Of a stretch of DNA of 64,000 nucleotides, positions 31,469 to 42,493 are shown piece by piece. The notes under the pieces are model-generated. The model was not told the DNA's origin, did no database searches, and was given only the letters and a program-made list of their open reading frames with translations. This DNA is from Obelidium mucronatum (taxonomy: Eukaryota > Chytridiomycota > Chytridiomycetes > Chytridiales > Chytriomycetaceae). The stretch is from positions 1 to 64,000 of the forward strand of contig JAIVFH010000129.1 of NCBI GenBank assembly GCA_025765595.1, given 5' to 3'. Numbering within the stretch: position 1 is the first letter of the stretch; the number at the start of each line of letters is the position of its first letter. The position numbers and the translations under genes were made by a program.

Positions 31469-33885
31469 ATGGCACCAGTTGACGCTTGTGGTGCACTGAT
31501 TGCCAACCCCATCGGTGGACTCTTCTATAACTCGGTGGCAGCTGTCGAGCAATGTTACAACACCTTCAAAGCATCTTCTCAAGACAGAAAGATGCAAGTT
31601 GATGCACTCAAGAGTTATCTCAACTTTGTATGTCATTTTTTTTTTTTTGCGTGCGTAGATTACTAACGCTTCTCAAACAGTATCCATACAACGATATCGT
31701 CAAGGGAGTGAGTGCTCCATACTATCCAATGCAGATGGACTTGTTCAAGGAGTTGGACGCCGTCACCACAAACGCTGGCATCACCACTGAATACCAGTTA
31801 CAAAACGCAATTGGGGCAGTACTTGGCAAGCTGAAAGACGGGCATGTTTCATACAATCCGCTTTGCTTCCAGTCCTTTATATACTACCAGCCATTCAGAT
31901 TGGCGGCCAAGTACAATGATCAAGATGGGGCCCCTGAGATTTATGCCCAGACGTTGGTGAAAAACCCGGCGGATCCAATTTGGACATACTGGAACAAGAC
32001 TTTTTCGGCTACTGGTGTTTCGAACACTGATTTCCTTGGGGCTACCGTCAAGAGTATCAATGGCCAGAACACTGTGGTATGTTGCCTAAAAAAAAATATA
32101 CTCCCTTTTTTCCTGTCTTCAATTAACCTTTCATATCTTTAGGACTTTTTGCAAAAGTTTGCCGATGATTACAGCAGTGCCGCACATGCTCCAGAAACGC
32201 GTTTCAACCAGCTTTTCCCAACATACCAATGGCCAAACTCCAACGGTTACTATACTTTTGCCTTCCCAATCCAATTTGCCGCTCGCGAGCCCATCAAGTA
32301 CGAATTTCAGCTTTACAACTCTACCGTCACCAAGACTGTTACGTTTGACTGGGCCGGTTTCCTCGCCACCAATCCCGCCAACTATGCCAACGCTCAGACT
32401 TACTATGAAACAGAGTGTATCCCACAACCACCACCACCACCCCCAGCTGGACCTGCCGACAAGGCCAGACTCGTGGAACCAACTCCAAAATCCATGATGG
32501 AGCTAGACGAGTTTGTTCAACCTGTTGCTGCCGGTTTGGCTCAAGACAAGACTGTTGTTGTGAGTGGGAGCGAGAACGGAGCCTTTTTGATGATGATGAG
32601 TGACAACAAGACTGGAGTTTGGATGCTGTCCACGTTCCTTCCAAATGGTCTTCGAGAAGCGACGAGTGAAGCGGATTTCTTCAAGGTTCTGGATAGTTGG
32701 TTCTTGAGTGTGACTGATGGGCTTGCTGCGCTTGAAAAAGCGGGTGCTACGAGGTTGATTATTGATGTTACGAATAACGGGGGTGGTCTTGTTTGTTCTG
32801 GGTTTAGATTCGCGAACGTGAGTATCATTTTTTTTTGATGTTCTCTTCTCTGTTTTACCCGTTGGGAACTAAGCTTGTTTTTGTTTTTGTAGTACTTGTT
32901 TCCAAACGCGAACATCAAGCAACACGTCTACCAAGCGAGAATGACTCAACCTCTCGCCGACGTCCTCTTGTTTTCTAATGAAATTGCCAATGAGTTTGCT
33001 GGCTCACTCAAGACTCTCAGTGGAAACAATATCACAGATTACTTGAACCAACTCATTTTACCTGGCGCCAAACTCCCTGGCTACCCCCACCAATATTCCA
33101 ACAAGGCAACGTTGGATCCAAATGGATGCTCGCCCATGCCTGAAGGTGTCAAGCTGCAAGGAAAGTGGAAAGCCGAGGACATTCTTCTTGTCAGTAACGG
33201 ATTCTGTGGCTCCACATGCGCCCAATTCACTACAATTCTTCGTGACCAAGTCGGCGTCCGTGCCGTCACCTACGGTGGTGGTTTCAAGAGATCTACGCCA
33301 AAGTCCAAGAGCTTTGACCCAACCGCGTTCGCAGCGGGCAACGTTCTCCCCTTTGAAGCCTTTTTGGGACTGTTTTCCGCGGTTCCACCAAGCGCCTTCA
33401 CGGACCACAAGGTAACTCTTCCAGCAAGTGGACAAGACCCAGAAGACAGTCGTCTCCCTGTTCCATTCCGGTTCCCTCTCCATCCGGGTAGTCAAATGCC
33501 CTTTTTGACTGCTACTTCACCCAAACCAAAGATCCAAGATAGTTTGCCGATTGAGTGGGTTATTGATGCCAGTGACTTCTACTTGAAGAATGTTAATTTG
33601 GGAAACCCTGAAAGTGTTTGGAATGCTGTTGTGGATGGAATGTACTTTGAATCCAAGCCTGCTGCTACCACTACTACTACTGCTGCTGCTGCTGCTTCTA
33701 CTACTACAGTGGCTGCTAGTGCTACTGCCTCGGCTGTTTCAACTGATGCTGCCACAGCGTATGGTACTGTTGTACGTCCAGTTGCGGATGGGTACGTGGC
33801 TCCTGGACCAAAGAACCTTTACAGCAGCGCGTCGATGCTTTCTGTTGGCACTATTTTAGCTTTCCTTTCCCTTTTGGCACTTTAA
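31469..33885 (+). CDS. S41 family (tail-specific) protease-like protein
   Basis: Exons 31469-31627, 31681-32076, 32143-32817 and 32893-33885 give 740 residues. An N-terminal helical segment with paired cysteines is followed by a short proline run near residue 285, then the catalytic core: LIIDVTNNGGG (the strand and Gly-rich turn of S41 enzymes) and, after the third intron, LLVSNGFCGSTCAQF with the likely nucleophile Ser517. The C-terminus has a Thr/Ala-rich stretch and a hydrophobic tail (SASMLSVGTILAFLSLLAL), fitting a GPI anchor. Odd: there is no signal peptide at the first ATG, although the rest looks like a cell-surface protein; the true first exon may be missed. Likely role: extracellular peptide processing. 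Confidence 0.82.
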
Positions 33886-34147
33886 AAAGAAATGACAAGT
33901 AGTCGGCTCTCCCCTCTCTCTCTTCTCTCCTATGTTGCTTTGTTGTTTTTTTTTTCTGTTAGGTTACCGTGTTTTGAGGAGAGTGTTTCCGTTTGTTTTT
34001 TTTTCTAAAGGGATAGAGAATAGCAGCTATGAAGCTTAATTTTTAGAAATAAAAACAATCAATTTTCTTTATTTGAATGTTTCAATTAAACAGCAATTAA
34101 ACAACATTATTACAAATACGATAATAATAATCAAAAAAAAAAATAAG

Positions 34148-35809
34148 ATGCCCAAGCGAGAGTTGGAACAACCAACACATCATCACGTCCACAGTTCAAT
34201 GCGGCTCACATCCCTCTCCGACCACCTCCCCACACACGCAACCAACGCAGACTGTTACTCTCTCCGAGACCTCTTGTCTCTCCGCCCAGACGTGGCCATC
34301 ACATCAATGTACCAATTCAACTATCTCCTCGAGCCGTCCTTTTTCTTCACGCACTTGCCACCTCCTCCGAATAACCAGCCACCGCCTCAAGTAACGTTTG
34401 TGGTTCACAAGAAGCCGGGCCTTGTTGAAGCAGTTGCATCCATGACGATGCGTCCGAAACCCGACTTTATCTTCCCGTATTTGGATCAATATGGAACGCA
34501 TCATTCGAAAATGATGGTTTTGTTTTATCAAGACGGGAAGATGCATTTAGTGATCCACACGGCTAATTTGATTGAGCGGGATTGGGGCCGCAAGAGCCAA
34601 ATGTGTTGGGTGTCGAGTTTGATGGGATTAAAAACAAAGGCGGAGAGTGGCGGTGGTGGTGGTGGTGGTGGTGGGCCAAATGTAGAGTTTGGGAAGGATT
34701 TGGATGAGTATTTGGCAAGTTATGGGAAACAGTTGGAGGATTTGAGGAATCGGCTCAAGGAGTTTGATTTCAGTCATCAAGTGGGTCAGATTGTCGCGTC
34801 TGTGCCGGGGAGGCATGCTGTTGCTGCTCAAGGTGATAAGTGGGGGCATCTCAAGTTGAAGAGGCTTCTCAAGAGAGATGTCGTCTTGTCGGATGATTTG
34901 GTTGCTGATTCGACAGTGGTTTGTCAGTATTCGAGTACAGGGTCGCTTGGGAATGATAATTCTTGGCTTGTTTCGGAGTTTGGAGAGTCTCTTTCTGCGT
35001 CAAAGAATGCAAGTGGTGGTGGTGGATCCAGGAGTTCGTTTTTTGCACCAGTGTCGTCGGCGTCACCAAGTGGGAAGCGCAAAATGGCTTTGGTGTTTCC
35101 TTGCGTTACTGATGTACGGGATTCTTTGCAAGGTTGGGCGGCGGGAAACTCGATTCCATTTGGAAATGATTTATGGCTTAAGCAGCAGAGCTATATGCGA
35201 CCAATGTTGAAAAAGTGGGTTGGAGTGGAAGCCGAGAGACACCGAGCGATGCCTCACATTAAGACGTTCTCACGGGTGAATGAAGTTACAAAGGTAGAGT
35301 GAAAACGCTATTTTTTTTTTTTTTCGTGTTTCTTGTTTTATTTTGATGTACAGATTTCATCAAGGAAGTTGGATGGGTTCTGGTCACCAGTCACAATCTT
35401 TCAAAGGCTGCGTGGGGATGTCTACAGTTGAAAGGAAAGCAGCTGTTTATTCGAAGTTTTGAAATTGGCGTGTTACTGGTTCCATCGTACATCAAGGTAA
35501 GTATCTGTGGTATGATATCATGATTTAAAGGAAATAACTTTTAAACCAAAAAACAAACAGACTTTTCCATCGCAAAAGGTAATACTAAAAGCATTCAATG
35601 CGTCCGAGTATCGAGCTGTTTTGCCAGAGATGGAATCGGCGCAAGAGTTTTCTTTTAAGGGACGTGAAGTGGAAGATGCCAGCGTGGTTGTGCCGATCCG
35701 GTTTCCGTTTGATCTTCCCTTGAAGGCGTATGAAGCAGCCGATGAGCCATGGCGGTGGGATGTTGGCTTTGAAGGATTCGACTCGCATGGGCTGAAACGG
35801 GATTTGTAA
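34148..35809 (+). CDS. TDP1: Tyrosyl-DNA phosphodiesterase 1
   Basis: Exons 34148-35293, 35365-35496 and 35561-35809 give 508 residues. Both HKD half-sites are intact: H119-S-K121 in [13 protein letters not shown], and H370-I-K372 in MPHIKTFSR, followed by [21 protein letters not shown], typical of TDP1, lies between them. The enzyme removes stalled topoisomerase I from DNA 3' ends, and other 3' blocks. Compared with human TDP1 (about 608 residues) the disordered N-terminus is short. Gly and Ser insertions lie near residues 165 and 300. The 3' splice site of the first intron was chosen (CAAG at 35364) because it alone keeps phase and family spacing. Confidence 0.94.
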
Positions 35810-35840
35810 CAAGTCAATAAATCAAAAAAAGGACCAAAAA

Positions 35841-37582
35841 ATGAACTTTGTGAGTGGGACTTGATAGTGACGCATGAGCGCCTCGCTGACCGCCTCTTTC
35901 GCAGTGGAAGAAGAAGGAGCCGAGCGACGAGCAGCCGCTGCCGCCGACGCCGCCGCCGGCTGGGTCCGGGGCTGCTTCGTCCGGGGCGGCGGCGGCGTCG
36001 TCCGGGGCGGCGGCCAGCCACTCCGGGCTCGGCGACGTGTTCAGCGCCGGGCTGCGCAAGACGATCGCCACGTTCAAGAACCACGACAGCAAGGACCTCG
36101 AGCTGTTCATCAAGGAGGAGCGCGACGTCGTTGTCGCCGCCCAGGCCGTGGCGAACCAGCGGCGCGGCGCCACGGACTACTTCTACCAGTGGGCGGGCAC
36201 GAAGGAGGAGGACGTGCGGGTGCGTGTTCTGTTCTTGTTCTTGTGTTCGGCTTAATTGGTCCGGTGTGACTCACCCCTCCACCCACTTGACAGTCCATCG
36301 CAAAGAAGTGGTGCGACATCCAGCACAGCTTCATCGTCGCCGAGAGCGAGTACATCGAGTCGCTCGAACAGTCGCGGCTGCGCATGAAGGTCATCAGGAA
36401 CAGAGAAAAGGGGATTGGCGATGCAAAGCAGAAACTGAAGGCTGCCATTTCAAAGCGCGATGCCGCCGAAAAGAAGCAGGTGCCTGCTGATGAAATCAAC
36501 AAGCTGAAGCAGGACGCTAGAGATATCCAAGGCCACATCATGGACCTCGAAGCTGAACATCTCGGAATGACTCGGTACCCATACTCTCAAAAAATCTCTT
36601 ACTTTCTATCTTCTAACGCCTGACTTGCAGTCTTGATTTGCGAGAGGCTCTTCGTATCAAGCATGAAGCCTGTCTCAAGTATGCGGTCAAAATGTCGGTT
36701 GCCTCCAAATTTTCTCTTTACTTGGCAGACCAAATCCCTCAGGGCCAATTACTTGCCGGACAATCATTGCCACCGTTTGCGAATCACGAAACTTTGGAAC
36801 GGATTGTTGCCGATTTTACTGACGCTTTTGCTTCGAACGAGTTGGTTACTGTGGTTCGCACTGAAGTTCCAGCCCCAGCAATTCAACCAATGGCGCTTCC
36901 TGCTGCGATTCCCGAGAGAGCACCGTCTCCTTCTGGAAGTCTATATTCCAGTTCAGCGGCTGGTCACACGGCTAATGCGACCAATGCGGCGGGAGGCATG
37001 ACTGCCGCCGAACCAGCAGTTGTCTATGCCGCATCTAGACCCGAAAACTACAACACTTTGACTCACCGCGTATCAAATATCAATCTTCAGGAACGTCAAC
37101 CATCGCCAGCACCCCAACAGCCCACTAACCCTGCACCGCCTGCTCAAACATATGCCGTCCCATACCAACCCGGCTATTACAATCAGTACTTGCCACAACA
37201 ACCAGCTCCTCAACCCCAGCAACAGTATGTACTTCCGTCGCAAACTACCTACCGGCCCCCGTATGCACCACAGCAACCAATAATTTACCCCGGCCCACCA
37301 CCCCCGGCCTCTCACCAACAAGTACCTCCTCCACCACCACAGCAGCAGCAACAGCAGCCGCCATATGCTGGCGGATATGGAGCAGTACCGGCCCCTCCAC
37401 CGCTTCAGTATCAGTACTCAAGCCCACCGCCGCAGCAAGCCCAATATCCTGGTCCACCCCCTCCTTCTCACGGTTATCAAGGCAATTCTCTTCCTCCACC
37501 TCCACCAAACGGTCCTCCCACGGGGCAGCAGGGCCCACCTCCTGGATACCCTGAACCCGACTGGGGAGAGAGAAGGGAGTAA
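35841..37582 (+). CDS. PIL1: Pil1/Lsp1-like eisosome BAR-domain protein with proline-rich tail
   Basis: Exons 35841-35849, 35905-36219, 36294-36574 and 36631-37582 give 518 residues. The first exon codes only for MNF, read on into WKKKEPSDEQ. The BAR-like helical core spans residues about 50-265: KDLELFIKEERDVVVAAQAV, then SEYIESLEQSRLRMKVIRNR, KKQVPADEINKLKQ, and HLGMTRLDLREALRIKHEA. It matches the Pil1/Lsp1 family, which coats plasma-membrane furrows in yeasts. The last 250 residues are Pro, Gln and Tyr-rich repeats (PPPPPASHQQ and similar), not part of yeast Pil1. Exon 2 is very GC-rich. Confidence 0.75.
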
Positions 37583-38077
37583 GAGTTTAATCTTTTCTTT
37601 TTTGTTGATCTCTGCTCCTTTGGAATTTTCTGTTTGTTTCTTGTCGTTTTTTGATTTGTTTGTCGTTTGTTCCTTTTATAAATGCTTAGATTTGATTTGT
37701 TTGTCGTTCGTATTTGCTTAACATTGGTAGAACGTCAAAAAAAGGCGGGCTTATGCACTGCCTACATTGCAAATCATGCCAAAACAAGCCAGCCACAAAC
37801 TTGACAAACCCAAGGTGTGCCAATCGTGTAAAAGATGCGGATGAAGCAAAAAAAAGGACGTTTATTTTCAAGACTAGTCACGTTAGCATCTTGAATATGT
37901 TCTGATGATCCAGGCGTTGATGAAAGGCGGCGTTAAGGCCGTTTTGGTCGTGCAAAGTGATAATCAGTTGAACCTTGATCCCCACGAAACTTGAAAAAAT
38001 GATTTGGGGTGATTGCTCATGCCATAAAAGCCCTACATCCTGAAGAAAAAGGGAAAAAAAAAGCCTCCAACCTAATT
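37583..38077. other. Intergenic region, no gene seen
   Basis: About 495 bases between the Pil1-like stop and the homeobox ATG. Short open frames at 37714-37905 show nothing I recognise. Confidence 0.5.
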
Positions 38078-39021
38078 ATGCTCGATGATTCGAGGCAGTT
38101 TGACTTTTGGTCGGACCTCTACATCCATATGAACAGCGACATTGACGTCTCCAATTTCGGAACACTACCGACCATGTACAACAACAACCAAGCCCCAGAT
38201 TCCAACAACATTGACTCTCTCTTAAGCAGCAACATTGACTACAACGCCAGCAGTCATCACCACTTCAACATGGGCACACCAGAAACACCGCTATACACCC
38301 AACTACCACCATTACCACTTCCACTATCATCATCATCCTACTTTCCGAATAAGTTGAACTCTGAATTGGCCCGACTGATGCAGACGCCAGAAACTCCACT
38401 GTTTACCCAGTCTCCTGCCATGGCTTTAGTAAACCCCTTATACGACCCGCTGCTACTAGTACAGCAAACACCACTAATAATGATGCCGCAGTCTCCACCA
38501 ATGCCAATCTCAACGATCGCACCTCCTTCCATCATGGATAGCTTTGACCTCCTTCGGCAGTTGAAAGATGATAAAAGTTCTCCTTGCTTTTCGAAAAGCC
38601 CTGAAACTGTGCCACTGACAACACAACGGCCGCGTAAAAGTCGCAAGGCGCTTACCATCTCAACTAATTCGTATGATGAATCGGTTGGAACTAGTGGTAG
38701 TAGCAATACAAGTAATAACGGCAATAGCAGCAGCAATAGCAGCAGCAGCAGTAACAGCAAGGATTATCAACGTATTCCAATTCCAAGGCGGAAAAAGGAA
38801 GTTCTAAAGAAACTCTTTGACGAGAACCCAAGTCCGAGTCCTGCGCAGCTGACTGATATATCTGAGCGTCTTGAAATACCCAGAATGAAAATACGGATTT
38901 GGGTACGGATTTCTTCAATAATTTGTGTTTTTTTTTGGTACCAAGTTCACTAATCGAACACCCCAAAAAAAAACAGTTCCAAAACCAGAGATCAAACAAA
39001 AAGAAGCATTTGGATGAATGA
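38078..39021 (+). CDS. Homeodomain transcription factor
   Basis: Exons 38078-38902 and 38977-39021 give 289 residues. The first 225 residues are Ser/Asn/Pro-rich with repeated T-P-E-T-P-L-F/Y-T-Q motifs (GTPETPLYTQLPP, QTPETPLFTQSP), then a Ser/Asn run. The homeodomain covers the C-terminal 60: RIPIPRRKKEVLKKLFDENP, ISERLEIP, and KIRIWFQNQRSNKKKHLDE, the recognition helix split by the intron after IW. It has W48, F49, Q50, N51 and R53, so DNA contacts should be intact; residue 52 is Q rather than the usual R. The protein ends directly after the homeodomain. I cannot assign a class. Confidence 0.9.
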
Positions 39022-39602
39022 CTTTTGAATGGGGAACATAGACACTTTTTTTCTGTTTTCGGCAAATAAAAGAAACCTCAACCTTCACTATACTTTCTAT
39101 TTCCCTCCGCGCCGGTTTTGTACTCCGTGCAGACCTCTTCAAACAGTATTCTCAGCCAAACAACAAAGTGTCTAACCAGTCTTTTACGACAATGATGACA
39201 AAGAAATTTCTTCGAACCTTTTCTTATCAATTTCAGTGATTTGGGTGGCACCTGCCGAGATCAACTTTCTGTCTCTCACCGCTTTCTTCACGCATAACGT
39301 TGCAACCATTGGAAAAATTACCAGCAAAACATATTAACCGAGCCAGTTATTCTTATTTCTGATGAAATCAAACATAATTCTCCCAATCTTGTGGTTTCCA
39401 CTCACAGCCAGGCCGAAGACTCTAAATTGAAAAATTTTCAAGCTCTCGAAAAGTTCAAACTTTTCTAGAATATCAAGCCTCCCTGTCTTCTGACCTGCGT
39501 GATTAAATTTCTGAAGCATCGAAGAAAAAAAGTATAAAAAGAGGGCAACACCACCCGCGTTCAGGCTCAGAAACAAAAAGAACACACAAACTGATAATAA
39601 CT
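39022..39602. promoter_or_regulatory. GH20-3 promoter region
   Basis: About 580 bases without a gene. GGGTGGCA (inverse of TGCCACCC) is at 39243-39250. The AT-rich element AAATTGAAAAATTTTCAAGCTCTC lies at 39424-39447, inverted relative to the other copies. A TATAAAAA box is at 39533-39540, 63 bases before the ATG. Confidence 0.6.
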
Positions 39603-41620
39603 ATGAAGATCTTTGCCCTCCTTTCTATTGCTGCTACCGCCGTCTCTGCCTTGACTGCTACTGACTACCTCTGGCCATTGCCAAAGTCTGTCGTTGACAA
39701 GAACAAGTCTATTGCCATTGGTGGATTCGCCGTCACCTCCAACCTCGGTAACGGACCAATCGCTGCTGCCGTTGCCTCCCTCAACACGGCCTTCACTGCC
39801 AAGGGTGGACAGCCTTCTGCCAACAAGTTCAAGGTTACCGCTAATGTGGAAGCCAACAACGGTTGGTCTGTTTCCGGTCCAAAAGACTTGCCTGGCGCTG
39901 TTGAGTCCTACACTTTGGACATCACTGAAAAGGGTGCCACCATCACTGGTAAGAACTCTTCGGCTTTTTTTTATTTTCAAAATGAGACATTAATCATTGA
40001 TTCAATTTTCTTGCAGCCCCTAACCAAATCGGTATCAAGTACGCTCTCCAGACTCTCTCCCAGCTCATCACCAAGGATGGAAAGCTTGTCCTTGCCACCA
40101 TCAAGGATGAGCCCGCCTTCCCATACCGTGGACTCATGTTGGACACTGCCCGTAACTTCTTCACTGTCGACGACATCAAGCGTGTCTTGGACGGTTTGGC
40201 TGCTTCCAAGCTCAACGTTTTCCACTGGCACATTTACGACTCCCAGTCCTTTCCAATTGTATGGGACCGTTACCCAGAAGTTGCCCAAAAGTCTGCCTTC
40301 AAGAACAAGGATGGCTCCATCAAGGCTTACACCAAGAAGGATGTCCAAGATATCGTAAAGTACGCCTTCGAACGCAACATCCGTGTCATCCCAGAATTTG
40401 AAACTCCAGGCCACAATGCCGTTCTCGGACACATTGACGCCAAGTTGATTTCTTCCTGGAACCACTCTCCATGGGACGGTAACTCTTTTGCAAGCAACGC
40501 CATGTGCTCCAACCAGACTGTTCCAGTCGATTTGGTCACCAACGACTGTGTTGGAGGAGTCGCCTGGTGGGGTCGTCACTACTGCAACCAGCCTCCATGT
40601 GGTCAACTCGATGTTCGTCAAGAGAGAGCTTTGGAAATTTTGGACCAATTGATCAACGAAGTCGGTTCTTGGTTCTCTGACCCAGTTCTCCACGTTGGTC
40701 ACGATGAAGTCAACCCACGTGCCTACGGACTTGTTCCAGACAACTGGGATGTCGCTCCACTCGAAACTCTCCACCCAATGATGAAGAACTTTGACGCCCG
40801 TTTGGTTGGCATGCTTGGTGGAAAGACTTTGGCGGCTTGGGATGAAATCGTGACTGACTTTGGTGTTCAGGATATTGTTCCAAAGGAGTCTTTGATTACT
40901 GTCTGGCAAGGACCCACTGTTGACAAGGTCAGCACCATTGTCAAGGCTGGATTCAAGAACATTGTCCTTGCTCCATCCGACACTTACTACCTCGACTGTT
41001 CCCCATCTGCACGTTGGTGCTCCAGCGAATTTGAGCGTACTGTGCCAGCTGACAAGTACGACCTCCCAGGATACGCCACCTTCTCTGGACAATGGCACAA
41101 CTGGACCATGATGTACGATTACAACCCATTGGCTGGACTTTCCACTGCCGAAGCTTCTGCCATCAAGGGAGGATTCGGTGCCCTGTGGTCCGAAACCATC
41201 AAGAGAAACAACTTGGACCGTTTCGCGTTCCCACGTGTTTCTGTTATTGCTGAGCGTTTCTGGTCGAACCCTGCCAAGAGAACTGATGCCACTGCTGCTC
41301 GTTTGAACCGTTTCCGTGCCTCCCTCGTTAACGAGAAGGGAATCGCTGCCGCTGATTTGTCTTACCTCGGTAACAAGGAAGGAGTTGTCTACCGTACTGA
41401 GTACTGTGACGGTGCTGGTTTGACTGCTCCGAGCCAAAAGACTGGAGAATGCTGCTTCGCCGGTCAAAAGAACACTGACTCCAACGGTGGACCACTGTTG
41501 AACCCATACAGCTCTCACTTTGACCCCAAGGTGAATGGAGACTACTGTGCCATCGCTGCTCTTTACAAGACCAACGACTTGGTCTACACCAAGCCAGCTC
41601 CTGTTGCGTACGACTACTAA
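39603..41620 (+). CDS. Secreted GH20 beta-N-acetylhexosaminidase (GH20-3)
   Basis: Exons 39603-39948 and 40017-41620 give 649 residues. The signal peptide differs slightly (MKIFALLSIAATAVSALT). Exon 1 is of the GH20-1 type (NNGWSVSGPKDLPGA). The middle of exon 2 is of the GH20-5 type (MLGGKTLAAWDEIVTDFGV, DIVPKESLITVWQGP). The catalytic pair lies in LHVGHDEVNPRAYG. First gene of a tandem pair with GH20-4, 0.87 kb apart on the same strand. It has one extra residue in SNPAKRTD compared with SNTKRND of the other copies. Confidence 0.97.
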
Positions 41621-41664
41621 GCAACGGACTTAATTCCTCTCATCGTTTTGTAGTTATTTGTCGA

Positions 41665-41670
41665 AATAAA
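41665..41670 (+). terminator. AATAAA polyadenylation signal of GH20-3
   Basis: AATAAA 45 bases after the stop codon, in an otherwise T-rich stretch. Confidence 0.55.
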
Positions 41671-42493
41671 TAGACCTTATCGCAGATGTAATGATTTGAT
41701 TGTTGAAGGGTGGCTCTTGGCACTGTGTCTATCATCAAAAGACGAGGTACGTAGGGTACAGCAATACATACTACTACCACGTAAGACCAATTGATGATTC
41801 CTTACTTGCAAATCCGCGGGTCGTCAAGCAATCTGACTTCTCCCTAGTGATAGCTTAGACTCCAATTCTTCCTCGATCCAAGACCGATCTGTGCCATAGT
41901 TACTCCCATCTGTATAGCTCACTCACGATGGATAGCCAATGTCCAAAACCCGAAAAGTGACGACCAGCATGGCATCACATCAGGGATCACATCCACGCAC
42001 TCCCACTGTTGCAATTTTTCACTGATGTCACGTGTCAAAGTGTGCAAAGGGTGGCACCATTCAGACGTCATGGCATGCGTCTTCACTAATCGGAACAGAA
42101 AAATCCGCTTGTGCTCGACAGCAGTTCAAGTGCGTAGAAGGTATAATGGACTGCTTTCTTTGGCATCTTTTTGCAACACTGACAAGTCGTGACAGCATCC
42201 TCATAAATGGAAAAATTTTCATCTTCTGGAAAGCATTCCAAGAGGCGGCCGTTTCAGTGACTACCGACAGCGCCATTCGACGGATGCGGGTAGAAACAGC
42301 ACTTTTCGACTTAAATGGATCAACAGCCACTCCGGAAACCCCATTTGCCACTCGAAGACAGTGGTTTTTAATCAAAGCATGGAGTGTCTAGGCTCTCCAT
42401 CAAATTTTCCAATTTCACTTCGCTTTCGTATTGATTAAATCAATTTCCTATTTGAGCCAGCTGGATCCCTCTCGTTTTGACTTCAGAAACACT
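41671..42493. promoter_or_regulatory. GH20-4 promoter region
   Basis: About 820 bases without a gene. GGGTGGCA is at 42049-42056. GGCTCTCCATCAAATTTTCC then AATTTCACTT is at 42391-42420, matching the AT-rich element of GH20-1. No clear TATA box is seen, unlike the other copies. Confidence 0.55.

Noticed and set aside
35861..36490. Arg-rich frame overlapping the start of the Pil1-like gene
   Set aside because: It is an out-of-frame reading of the GC-rich exon 2; the BAR core lies in the other frame.
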